Assembly: GCF_000237925.1 (NCBI RefSeq)
Contig: NW_017386048.1
Location: 496,001 to 560,000, forward strand
Direction of reading: 5' to 3'
From: Schistosoma mansoni
Taxonomy: Eukaryota > Platyhelminthes > Trematoda > Strigeidida > Schistosomatidae
DNA: 64,000 nt
The first letter of the stretch is position 1; every line of letters starts with the position of its first letter. The translations under genes were made by a program, and so were the position numbers. The notes under the pieces were generated by a model. The model did not search any database and had not been told where the DNA came from. It was given only the letters and a program-made list of their open reading frames with translations. This document shows, piece by piece, positions 53,350-63,239 of the stretch.

Positions 53350-53465
53350 AACGACTGCTGTTTAGGACGTTTCAGTTTGACAACATCATATACTGTCAAA
53401 TTCGTAGTTTAGTAATGGGAATTTCATCAGACCCCATTCTGTTATTATTATGGGTTGTCTTCTGA
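53350..53465 (+). mobile_element. Penelope-like element RT fragment
   Basis: The frame 'FRTFQFDNIIYCQIRSLVMG' then 'ISSDPI' lines up with 'NVQFRFDNEYYRQLDGVAMG' and 'SPLGPI' of the intact Penelope-like RT at 60.0 kb. It is a short diverged relic. Confidence 0.5.
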
Positions 53466-53944
53466 ATACGGGGCTTCAACAAGCAATCTTCAAAGTGGCA
53501 AGATATCCTATGTGTGTTGACATGTTTGCTGTCAGAAGTCACAAATAGCGTGCAATCTACCTGCTAAGACTCCTCACCAAGGCTTATCATAATATACAGT
53601 CTACCATGAAGCGCATTTATGTATCTTGAAATCGCCGTATAATAAGGAGTAAGCGGTACAATTCAGCGCCTAGTTTTAAAGTAATAGGGACATATACCAC
53701 TGAAAACGGAAGGAATTGGTAAACATGGAAGTGCTTAAGTGGTAACTTCTACTCAGAAATTCGTAGATGAACCTGAAAAGAATAAAGTACGAAACGGATT
53801 TGCCATTGGTCAATACAAAACCTAACTTTATCCATCTTAACGTCAAACGTGATTATGTTGCAAGGATAGTTAATGAAGAATGTAGCAATTCGTCAGGCAG
53901 AACCGAAACGTCCTACTAAAACGGCGCGTATATTAATCACATAG

Positions 53945-56900
53945 ATGGTCGTTACAAGTAAGCGTCGTCATCTACCTTCTTATGTACTTATAGGTTTTGA
54001 AAATTTGTTCCATGTACGCCCTTTGATAACTACAGCAGTTGCTCTATGGATCTGCGTAATTATCTATTTGAGTTTCAATTTCTTCAATCTGGAAAGTAGT
54101 GATCAGCAAAGTTCAGCGTGTCAATCTTTGCTGGATATAATTACTGGTTTGAAAACGCAAGTCGATATCGGGTCGGCAAACCTAAGGATATTCCTTACGT
54201 CGTATAATGCCAAGTTAGTTATAGTTTTTAAGATGAATTAATCTTTCACCAAAACCTCATTCCGGCTTCTGATTGGCTCGTCCATGAATTAATTCGTCGG
54301 ATATTTAGGGTAAAAGTCGGCAGTTCGTCGGATATTTAGGTTGAAAGGCGGCAATTAGTTGGATATTTAGGGCAAAAATCGGAAGTTCGACGGTTATTTA
54401 TTTATTTTATTATTATTTATTTTCCAATGCATTTTCTACTTTATTTCCCCTTTATTGGTTGTTTGGGTTATAGTCTCGCCCCAGGTCTAAAAATAAAAGG
54501 CAATTCCTGACTGGATTCCTGCCAGTAGTTGCTTTTATTCTGTCCGTCTTGATGGGATAGTAAGAAATTAGAGACAAAAGCATACACTATTGCCCTTTCG
54601 TCGTTTCTGCCTACACTCTCAGTAACTGCAGCTTGGTTCCAGTAAAAGATGCGTTTGCTGGGCGCTTGGACATCATCACTGTAGTAGACTCAGATCGATA
54701 AACTAAGATCAACTGGGAAACTTGCCTTATATTGTCTCAACCTATCAAACGCCCTGGTACAGCTGAGAGTGGGGAGGGTCCGCTCTCCATCTCGAAATGC
54801 TCTCACATGGCCACGCCTATATAGCCTCTGCCAGGAAAGTCCTACTCACTGCCTCCTCGCACCACGGGTGTTGATTACGAAATCGAGAGAAAGAAAAGTG
54901 AATACCCGACTCTTCATCCGGGTTGGTGGACACGGCGCGTCCACCTAGGGGAGTTGGAAAACCCAGATTCCAAACCGATGGTGCACATGGGCTCCAGTAT
55001 CCTGAGATAACAAATGGAGTATGAATCAATCGTCGGTCACCAGCTATCATGGGACTGCATCTCCTCACGATGCTCCACTGCCTTGTGGATCAGACCGTTA
55101 GGTCAAAGGCTCCGGATGTGGCCCCCTAAGAAAACCACCTGCTTCAGTTTTGGCATCTGGGCAGTATCACAGCCTTCACACAAATCGAATGAGATTTGTG
55201 CGGCGCATATTTATCTGGTGCTTCCTTGTACCAAACGAACTGCAGTTGCACGTTATTTTCAAGCGACATACATGAGAGACTGACTTGTTTCTGAACACTT
55301 GAGATTAGAAAGCCTATAGGGAACCTAAAGCGAGGCTAAGCAGCAGGTCTTGGTAGAGTAACGCTATAGATGTTCAAGGATAGTGGTCCACTTGCAGTTA
55401 ATAAACCAACAAACACTAGATAGAGGTTGAGAGCTCGACGTATTCCCATCCGTCTGGTTTTAATCAGCGATCGTTATGGTCAAGGAGAAAGGACAAGGAT
55501 CGTCTCAGGCAATCATAGTGGAATCAGTTTGACTGATGTGATATCCGAAATAATAGCCTTCATAATTATCTAACGCTAAACTAACGTTCGTGAAACAAAA
55601 ACTTTGGAGAATCAGTTGATGTAAACCTGACTGTGGATGTATCGACTAAATGTTTAATCTTCGTCAAGTTTTAGAACGAATAAGTACTTATTTGCCCCCA
55701 ATAATAGTTGTCTTTCTTAACCTTAAGACGGTATTTGACTCTGTTAATCAAGAGGTTTCGTGACAATGTCGTTGAAAGGCTTACCAAAGAAGTACACTAA
55801 CTGCTCATGTATGTTGGTATCACCGAGTGAGGAATGTTATAATTAGGCATAGACTGCGAGCTAAGGATGCTAAATCACTTGATGAGGTAATAAGTTGTCA
55901 TCGGCTGAGATGATTGGGAAATGTGTTACAAATGCCCAACTGTTACATATTTCGGCGGATAATGCTGTCTAGTTTAGGATTAGGACAGAAGGAAACAAGG
56001 GGTGGTTAAACCAAAATATGGATTCAGTCCATGACGCCATTGACTATATTCAGTAATCTCACTTAAAAGTTTGTCTTTAAATGCTGCAATATATTTTCGT
56101 TTTTAAAAAATTATCAATTATACGAATTATAATAATACAATCTCCCGATTAATTTCATTCTTTTGCAATAGAAATAAAGAAGAAAATACCATTGTAGACA
56201 GAGGTAAGTTATGTGTGACAGTTTCTGGTATTGACTAAATATTTTCTATATAGAGCACTGTGAGCTGTAAATCATTATTTACATAATCTTTAATAGTGTA
56301 CCATACTTGCTACTGTTTTTAGTTCACCCTTTAAACATTTTGATACCAGGTTAAAATAATTCCTTAGAGTTGCATAGAGCAATCCAAAGAACCTTTAGCG
56401 TAGGGAAACTACAATTAATGTTTTCTACACATCTGATGGTCATTCTAAGATTGAAATATAGATTACATAGACTAATCACCTCTTTATGTGTATATGAATT
56501 CAAATGCTCTTGTGAAGCAAATTATATTGAGAAGTGTTCTAAGAATTTGTAAATTAGACGTGGCTTATTTTCGGATTAATAATTCTAATATATAATTGTA
56601 TGAGCTTAAGAGAATTTATTGAGAATATTCTTCGTTCTTGTATCTGTGTCAAAAAAGAAGTCAAAGGTCAAAATAAAGCTAATGAAAAGAGAAACACGAA
56701 TATGAATAGTTTATTTACGTAACAATTGTACGATAACAAGGAACGAATCGTGCGAAGAAATTTCTTTTCAATTAGTTATTCATCATGGCTCTACACTAAT
56801 ATATATATATATATATGATTTACAATAATTAAATAACACTCATGGAGTAGATACGTTACGTAATGATTATATAATGACATCGATTATAAACTAAAATTAA

Positions 56901-59900
56901 TTGGAAGAGAAGGATTAATACTAATCAAAGTTATTATTCGAAAATCAAGCGTTTGCTACGTTGCATAACATATAAAAAAGAGAAGAAAGAACTAACAAAA
57001 TATTTTTTGATGAATGGTTAGTAATATAGTAGTTATGTAAGAATCAAGAGACGAATGAAGAAAATAAGTAAAATACAAAAATGGAAGGAATAAGATAATT
57101 GTTTACCGAAATTATGCTACAAACTCCGCTATACCGATGGCCAAGGTAGCAAGAATGGTTGTACAAATTTATTTTGGATACAAAGGTTTGGTTTGTGAAT
57201 ATGAATTGCGATGGCTTCAGCTATGTGCAATAGACGAGCTCGTAAACCATGTGGCACATCTGATGGAATATGGTAGATAACCTTAAAAGCTTGGTTCAGT
57301 TCAACATGATGACCTGTGTCCACCAAGTGAGCGAGAATAGAACTCTTAATCACCTTTATCTGTCCTTTGGACAACCATGACGGATGGTTTTCTGTTATTC
57401 GTTGACGAACTTGCCGAATTGTACGCCCTATATAACTGGCTCCACAGGAGCAGTTGAATTGGTAAATACACATAGATGTGGCGAATTCAGGCAATTCGTC
57501 TTTATTAACAGTTCTTATTGTGGGGCGGTTGTAGAAGACGGTACTCAGTCGGGCTGCATTAAATGTTTTCTGTACTGCCCTTCTTAACCTCTGTGTCAAG
57601 ATTTCTTCAGTAGCATCATTTAAGAATTGTAACTTTAGGAACAGTACCTTCTTCGGAACAGTAAGTAACTTTGTCCTTCTTTTCGTCTCCGTCATGTGTT
57701 TGTCGATGAATTTCATTGGATACCCATTCTTACTAAGCAAGTTTCGAATATTAGCCAATTCATCTAAAATAATGTCATCCGAGCAAATCATTCTAGCACG
57801 ATGAGTCAGGATCTTTATTAAGTTTCTTTTGTATTTCATTGGTACTGCGCTATAGAAATGAGTGTACTGTCCAACTGTAGATTTTCTATGTAACCCTCTT
57901 TTTAATGTTCCATCTACTCTTCTGGTTAGTTGGACATCTAGAAACGATATACTACCATTCTGTTCTTCTTCTAGTGTAAAAGTAATTGATGGGTGGGTGT
58001 TATTAAATATATTAAGGATGTTCTCCTTTTCATGTTCTTTCTCTAATACTATGAAAGTATCATCTATATAGCGACAATATGATGTTAGATGGCTAATTGT
58101 GTCTTTGAGTGGACCATTTTCTAGTTTTGCCAGAAAAATGTCTGCCAGTATAGGGCCCAATGGTGACCCCATGGCTACCCCATCCAATTGTCTATAATAT
58201 TCATTGTCAAATCGGAATCTGTTTGTCTAGATATTTTTTAAGTTTCGTATTTTTCTTTTCTTGAGTTAACCACTAGCTTAACATAGTCCAGATATTGTTT
58301 TCTTAATTTACCAGGGAGCTCTTCAACCGCGTAAATTCGCTCGTTGACATTTTGTGATATCTCAGTAATATATGAATTTGGGGAATCGATTTGATTAAGC
58401 GCATAGCGTTTGAGAGTCCTTCCATTTGGTCGAACTATAGAGCGACGTAAAGATTTCCAATACGATAATATAAAAAATCTATCACTCAAGAATAAATTTA
58501 TTATATCATTAGATGTATTTTCCTTATTCACCAACATTCCTCAACTTGAAACGGCAGATTTTATTTGCAATGCATTAACAGAGAGGCACATAGAAACCGT
58601 AATTCCCGTATCCGCAATAAATTAAGAAAACAATATCTCTTCGCTCGATTCGTTCCTTTTTTTTTAATTAACAAATGTCAAAATGGGAATTTTCACTTTA
58701 TTAAAATGTTCTGAGCATTCATTTGCGCTAAAGGTTCTCAACGAGTATCTGAAATATAGCACAAGGCTCAGTGAAGCGAAAACAAATGTTGATTTTATAA
58801 AGCAGTGCATTGAAACTAACTTGTATCCCAAATTGTATTGGAAATCGTTACGTCGCTCTAGAGTTCGACCAAATGGAAGGACTCTCAAACGCTATGCGCT
58901 TAATCAAATTGATTCTCTAAATTCATATATTACCGAGATGTCAAAAAATGTCAACGAGCGAATTTACGCGGTTGAAGAGCTCCCTGTTAAGTTAAGAAAA
59001 CAATATCTGGACTATGTTAAGCTGGTGGTGAACTCAAGAAAAGAAAAGAAAAATATGAAACTTAAGAAATATCTAGACAAACAGGTTCCTGAAATGAAAT
59101 TCCCACCTAATCCAGGTCAGTACGTACACAATTTTTCCAGTATAAAGCTTGATATGACTGAGTTAGAAGCGTTATCATTAGGCCCTAAGTTTTGTGATTT
59201 TAAGAAGACTGTTAATAAGATGGACGTCGAAATTCAGTTTGAAAATCTGTATACCCAAACAGCAGAATTAGTATCTTCTTCAAAAGATAATGTCGAAAGT
59301 TTCAAATCAACACTAGTGGACTGTTGCTTTAGATACTTAAATCATGGACATAATTCGAAAGGAATTTTGACGAATAAACATAAGGAAGCTCTAAGAAAAC
59401 TTAAAACTAATGACAATTTATTAATCACTAAACCAGACAAAGGTTATGGGATAGTACTCATGGATAAAAACAACTATATAAACAAGATGAAAGCCCTTTT
59501 AAATGATCAAAGTAAATTTCAGAAACTAGTAGTGAAGAATGACTTGGCAGACAAGATTGAAAAGCAAATAATAGATTCGTTGAAACAAATCAAACAACAG
59601 GGTTTCATCTCAGAAAAAGTGTTCGAAATGTTAAAACCTACAGGAACGAGAACACCAAGGCTATATGGCTTGCCAAAAATACATAAAAGTGGCTTGCCCC
59701 TTCGACCCGTTTTAGATATGAATAACTCAGCCTACCACACTATAGCAAAATGGTTGGTGCAAATTCTCAAACCGCTCCACAAAGAAATTGTTAAACATAG
59801 TGTCAAGGATTCCTTTGAATTTGTCAATAATGTAAAAAATCTATCGCTCAAGAATAAATTTATGATATCATTAGATGTAACGTCCCTATTCACCAACATT

Positions 59901-61415
59901 CCTCTACTTGAAACGGTAGATTTTATTTGCAATGAATTAACAGAGAGGAACTTAGAAACGGTAATTCCCGTATCCGCAATAAAACAGCTAATTCTTAGAT
60001 GCACAATGAATGTTCAATTCCGATTCGACAATGAGTATTATAGACAATTAGATGGGGTAGCCATGGGGTCACCATTGGGCCCTATACTGGCAGACATTTT
60101 TCTGGCAAAACTAGAAAATGGTCCACTCAAAGACACAATTAGCCATCTAACATCATATTGTCGCTATATAGATGATACTTTCATAGTATTAGAGAAAGAA
60201 CATGAAAAGGAGAACATCCTTAATATATTTAATAATATCCACCCATCAATTACTTTTACACTAGAAGAAGAACAGAATGGTAGTATATCGTTTCTAGATG
60301 TCCAACTAACCAGAAGAATAGACGGAACATTAAAAAGAGGATTACATAGAAAATCTACAGTTGGACAGTACACTCATTTCTATAGCGCAGTACCAATGAA
60401 ATACAAAAGAAACTTAATAAAGATCCTGACTCATCGTGCTAGAATGATTTGCTCGGATGACATTATTTTAGATGAATTGGCTAATATTCGAAACTTGCTT
60501 AGTAAGAATGGGTATCCAATGAAATTCATCGACAAACACATGACGGAGACGAAAAGAAGGACAAAGTTACTTACTGTTCCGAAGAAGGTACTGTCCCTAA
60601 AGTTACAATTCTTAAATGATGCTACTGAAGAAATCTTGACACAGAGGTTAAGAAGGGCAGTACAGAAAACATTTAATGCAGCCCGACTGAGTACCGTCTT
60701 CTACAACCGCCCCACAATAAGAACTGTTAATAAAGACGAATTGCCTGAATTCGCCACATCTATGTGTATTTACCAATTCAACTGCTCCTGTGGAGCCAGT
60801 TATATAGGGCGTACAATTCGGCAAGTTCGTCAACGAATAACAGAAAACCATCCGTCATGGTTGTCCAAAGGACAGATAAAGGTGATTAAGAGTTCTATTC
60901 TCGCTCACTTGGTGGACACAGGTCATCATGTTGAACTGAACCAAGCTTTTAAGGTTATCTACCATATTCCATCAGATGTGCCACATGGTTTACGAGCTCG
61001 TCTATTGCACATAGCTGAAGCCATCGCAATTCATATTCACAAACCAAACCTTTGTATCCAAAATAAATTTGTACAACCATTCTTGCTACCTTGGCCATCG
61101 GTATAGCGGAGTTTGTAGCATAATTTCGGTAAACAATTATCTTATTCCTTCCATTTTTGTATTTTACTTATTTTCTTCATTCGTCTCTTGATTCTTACAT
61201 AACTACTATATTACTAACCATTCATCAAAAAATATTTTGTTAGTTCTTTCTTCTCTTTTTTATATGTTATGCAACGTAGCAAACGCTTGATTTTCGAATA
61301 ATAACTTTGATTAGTATTAATCCTTCTCTTCCAATTAATTTTAGTTTATAATCGATGTCATTATATAATCATTACGTAACGTATCTACTCCATGAGTGTT
61401 ATTTAATTATTGTAA

Positions 61416-61461
<46 letters not shown>

Positions 61462-62944
61462 TGTAGAGCCATGATGAATAACTAATTGAAAAGAAATTTC
61501 TTCGCTCGATTCGTTCCTTTTTTAATTAACATCTTATTGTCGCTATTTATTTAAACACATACATATTGGTACAAATGGGCACCGGATATATACGCGTCAC
61601 ACAAAACAATAAGAATGGGAAGAGAAAGGGGGGACCTGCGTACATATAAAAGAAAATAAAAGGATGAAAAAAGGAGAAGAGTAATGATGGGTGGAACTGA
61701 AATGTACAACCAGAAGACTCTTTCAGTTAAGAAAGTTATAACCACTCTTTATGAAGAAAGTAAAAGAAAAATACAGCAGGATCGCCACTGGCTTCTATTC
61801 TGAGCCATATCTGATAACGTCTCTAGTCACTGTGTTGCACCATCTCTCGGACCCCAGCCAGGGAGTCGTGAAGGACCAACCGAAGCTAGCCCTTTGCAGC
61901 TCTCTTTCATACCACGACACCATGCTATACACTGACCACCTCTCCGCATTTTCCAACCAGTCGCAGCGTCGGCAAATAATGCACGACTAGGAATCCTCTG
62001 ACAATCTTATACACGCTCTTACTAAATGCCAGTAAGGCTATTAGTAACCATTTTCGAGCCATTACACATATACCTAATGAAGGATGTATTCCAGTTCGTT
62101 GACAAGATCAAAAACAAACTAAAGAACAAACGATAATGTCCTTAGATGTAGCATCATTATATACAAATGTCTCACTCATGGAGACCGTCGAATATATCTG
62201 TGAACAACTTAGAGAACTAGAAATAGAGACTACAATCCCTCTGGGCATCGTTAAGGAAATTTTACCTAACTGTACTATGAACGTAAACTTCAAATTGAAT
62301 GGTGAAATATATAGACGATTAGATGGCTTCGCACTGGGTTCACTACTAGGTCTCATACTGGCTGACATTTTTCTCACTAAACTAGAAAACGGTACAATGG
62401 CACGACTTATTGACAAGTGTTCATTTTCCTGTCGACATATGGATGATACGTTGTGAAGAACATACTAACAGAGTAGGAGGAGAAATAACGTCCAAACTAA
62501 TCTTACAGGCTTCTACCCTAGAAATTTTAGGTGTGAAGAGCAATGAAACATCAAGAATATTCGTTATTCGTGTAAAGGTTATTCACTGTGTTTATCAGTA
62601 TTACTCTTTTATTTTTACTTATCCCCATAGTTGGGATACATGGTATGTCATATGAGATCTTACGTCGCCGTGCCTTGCAGTATGCTCGTGAAATCAAGTA
62701 TAGTCTTGTTCAACTCGATAGTGTAAATGAGAAAATAAAAACTATCAAAAACTACTCTTTAATTAGACCGTTAAAAGAAGTGAAAGTCTCAGTGGAGCAA
62801 TTAAAAAGTCAGTTACAGGATATTTCACTACACTTACACGTTGATATTGATGGAATTGGACGAGTTGACGGTGTGTTGGAATCACGAATAAATTATCTGG
62901 AATGTTTATCAAATGAACTTCAAAGTGAATTATTCCAATTGCAG
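53945..62944 (+). CDS. FUT8: Alpha-1,6-fucosyltransferase (FUT8-like), first two recognisable exons, partial
   Basis: Golgi type II enzyme that core-fucosylates N-glycans. Exon 1 starts at ATG 53,945 (in-frame TAG directly upstream): a short basic tail ('MVVTSKRRHL'), a membrane anchor at about residues 27-47 ('PLITTAVALWICVIIYLSFN') and stem sequence ('CQSLLDIITGLKTQVDIG'). Its donor is uncertain; CAA/GTTAGT at 54,213 is the best match but is not phase-compatible with exon 2, so an intermediate exon or another donor is likely. Exon 2 (62,631-62,944) follows a strong polypyrimidine tract and CATAG, and ends CAG/GTTGGT. It encodes 'YEILRRRALQYAREIKYSLV' and 'LESRINYLECLSNELQ', matching the FUT8 stem helices ('[20 protein letters not shown]' in the human protein). 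The catalytic domain lies beyond the window. The link between the exons rests on order, strand and topology. The intron holds about 8.4 kb of transposons. Confidence 0.68.
54290..54400 (+). repeat. 31-32-bp minisatellite
   Basis: Three full units and part of a fourth of 'ttcgtcggatatttaggg' plus 'taaaagtcggcag', about 31-32 bp each, differing at a few bases, in the first FUT8 intron. Confidence 0.85.
54755..55237 (+). mobile_element. Non-autonomous RTE-derived repeat, copy 4, longest
   Basis: Carries the RTE leader (54,760-54,955: 'gagagtggggag', 'cgaaatgctctcac', 'gggttggtggacacgg', 'gtccacctaggggag'), the about 300-bp body and the RTE-like end 'ggtgcttccttgtacc', but no A-rich tail. The shared reading frame has one stop (TAA near 55,008) and is otherwise kept. 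This copy best shows the leader-body-tail structure. Confidence 0.8.
55630..56060 (+). mobile_element. RTE-clade LINE fragment (subfamily B)
   Basis: Plus-strand relic: 'IIVVFLNLKTVFDSVNQEV' (RT palm) then 'MSLKGLPKKYTN'. After an internal deletion near 55,815 it continues with the C-terminal 'SCHRLRWLGNVLQMPN'. Frame changes separate the pieces. Confidence 0.7.
56340..56555 (+). mobile_element. Penelope-like element fragment (GIY-YIG region)
   Basis: The frame 'LHRAIQRTFSVGKLQLMFST' and 'SLCVYEFKCSCEANYIEKC' lines up with 'LRRAVQKTFNAARLSTVFYN' and 'SMCIYQFNCSCGASYIGRT' of the intact copy. It is more diverged than the inverted partner, so it belongs to an older subfamily. Confidence 0.7.
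56737..58640 (-). mobile_element. Penelope-like element, partial inverted copy
   Basis: Minus-strand copy almost identical to the 3' part of the element at 58.6-61.5 kb. It includes the AT-rich 3' region (56,737-57,128), the GIY-YIG domain and the RT C-terminal half (ORF part 58,187-57,129). Past 58,225 it switches to an N-terminal segment (58,250-58,455), and 58,455-58,625 is an RT piece in plus orientation. So it is a rearranged, 5'-scrambled partner. The junction with the intact element carries the terminal 'cttcgctcgattcgttcc'. Confidence 0.85.
58640..61523 (+). mobile_element. Penelope-like element (Cercyon-like), apparently complete coding copy
   Basis: Begins just after a terminal 'cttcgctcgattcgttcc' (58,637-58,654) and ends at another copy of the same motif (61,502-61,519), as expected for the pLTR-type tandem ends of this class. 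It has an intact ORF, then an about 400-bp AT-rich 3' region with a long (AT)n run (61,425-61,458). The inverted partner has a shorter (AT)n. It lies in the FUT8 intron, in the sense orientation. Confidence 0.9.
58683..61106 (+). CDS. Penelope-like RT with GIY-YIG endonuclease, 807 aa
   Basis: A single uninterrupted frame. The N-terminal helical region (1-250) is followed by 'LITKPDKGYGIVLMDKNNYI' (about 257-276) and the RT: 'RLYGLPKIHKSGLPLRPVLD' (about 322-341), 'MISLDVTSLFTNIPLLETV' with catalytic Asp near 402, 'QLDGVAMGSPLGPILADIFL' (about 456-475) and 'YCRYIDDTFIVLEKE' with the DD pair near 499-500. The C-terminal GIY-YIG-type domain holds 'MCIYQFNCSCGASYIGRTIR' (about 694-713), 'RITENHPSW', the H of 'ILAHLVDTGHHV', and 'AEAIAIHIHKPNLCIQNKF'. 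The length is typical for Penelope-like elements. All landmark catalytic residues are present, so it may be active or only recently silent. Confidence 0.93.
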   Translation: MGIFTLLKCSEHSFALKVLNEYLKYSTRLSEAKTNVDFIKQCIETNLYPKLYWKSLRRSRVRPNGRTLKRYALNQIDSLNSYITEMSKNVNERIYAVEELPVKLRKQYLDYVKLVVNSRKEKKNMKLKKYLDKQVPEMKFPPNPGQYVHNFSSIKLDMTELEALSLGPKFCDFKKTVNKMDVEIQFENLYTQTAELVSSSKDNVESFKSTLVDCCFRYLNHGHNSKGILTNKHKEALRKLKTNDNLLITKPDKGYGIVLMDKNNYINKMKALLNDQSKFQKLVVKNDLADKIEKQIIDSLKQIKQQGFISEKVFEMLKPTGTRTPRLYGLPKIHKSGLPLRPVLDMNNSAYHTIAKWLVQILKPLHKEIVKHSVKDSFEFVNNVKNLSLKNKFMISLDVTSLFTNIPLLETVDFICNELTERNLETVIPVSAIKQLILRCTMNVQFRFDNEYYRQLDGVAMGSPLGPILADIFLAKLENGPLKDTISHLTSYCRYIDDTFIVLEKEHEKENILNIFNNIHPSITFTLEEEQNGSISFLDVQLTRRIDGTLKRGLHRKSTVGQYTHFYSAVPMKYKRNLIKILTHRARMICSDDIILDELANIRNLLSKNGYPMKFIDKHMTETKRRTKLLTVPKKVLSLKLQFLNDATEEILTQRLRRAVQKTFNAARLSTVFYNRPTIRTVNKDELPEFATSMCIYQFNCSCGASYIGRTIRQVRQRITENHPSWLSKGQIKVIKSSILAHLVDTGHHVELNQAFKVIYHIPSDVPHGLRARLLHIAEAIAIHIHKPNLCIQNKFVQPFLLPWPSV
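61548..61990 (-). mobile_element. RTE-clade LINE, 3' end (subfamily A)
   Basis: A 5'-truncated minus-strand copy nearly matching 19,205-19,620: ATTT-rich tail, 'cacatacatattggtac', 'gaagactctttcagtt', 'gatcgccactggcttc' and the last coding part of the RT ORF. Confidence 0.85.
62000..62456 (+). mobile_element. Penelope-like element RT fragment
   Basis: A 106-codon frame (62,136-62,456) with 'MSLDVASLYTNVSLMETVEY', 'YRRLDGFALGSLLGLILADI' and 'CRHMDDTL', homologous to RT motifs of the intact element but clearly diverged, so a distinct older subfamily. It is cut off right at the RT DD box and ends about 170 bp before the FUT8-like exon 2. Confidence 0.8.
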
Positions 62945-63007
62945 GTTGGTTGTACATTAAATAGTATTGTGTGTTATTATTTGGATCTTTATAACAACTC
63001 TTCATGA

Positions 63008-63235
63008 CTGTGACACTAGGCTGTTCGACCTATAGCGATTATATTAGAACTATCAAGTTATACTTACCCATTATGTTTGAACTAACGAACTACAGCTCTG
63101 CACATTTTAAGACTCTAATGCCCTGTTCACATTGAACTCGTTAATAGCATACGACAGCCATTAACTTTCGTCCTTAAAATTTGTGGGTGCTTCTAATCCT
63201 ACATAACTTTCCCCTAAATAAATGTGTGGAGATTG
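63008..63235. other. Intron sequence, nothing recognised
   Basis: Presumed intron of the FUT8-like gene; no exon resembling the next conserved block is visible before 64,000. Confidence 0.4.
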
Positions 63236-63239
63236 ACAG

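Noticed and set aside
61107-61523. Possible hammerhead in the Penelope-like element's terminal region
   Set aside because: Hammerheads are known in some Penelope-like elements, but I could not find a CUGANGA box paired with GAAA at the right spacing here.
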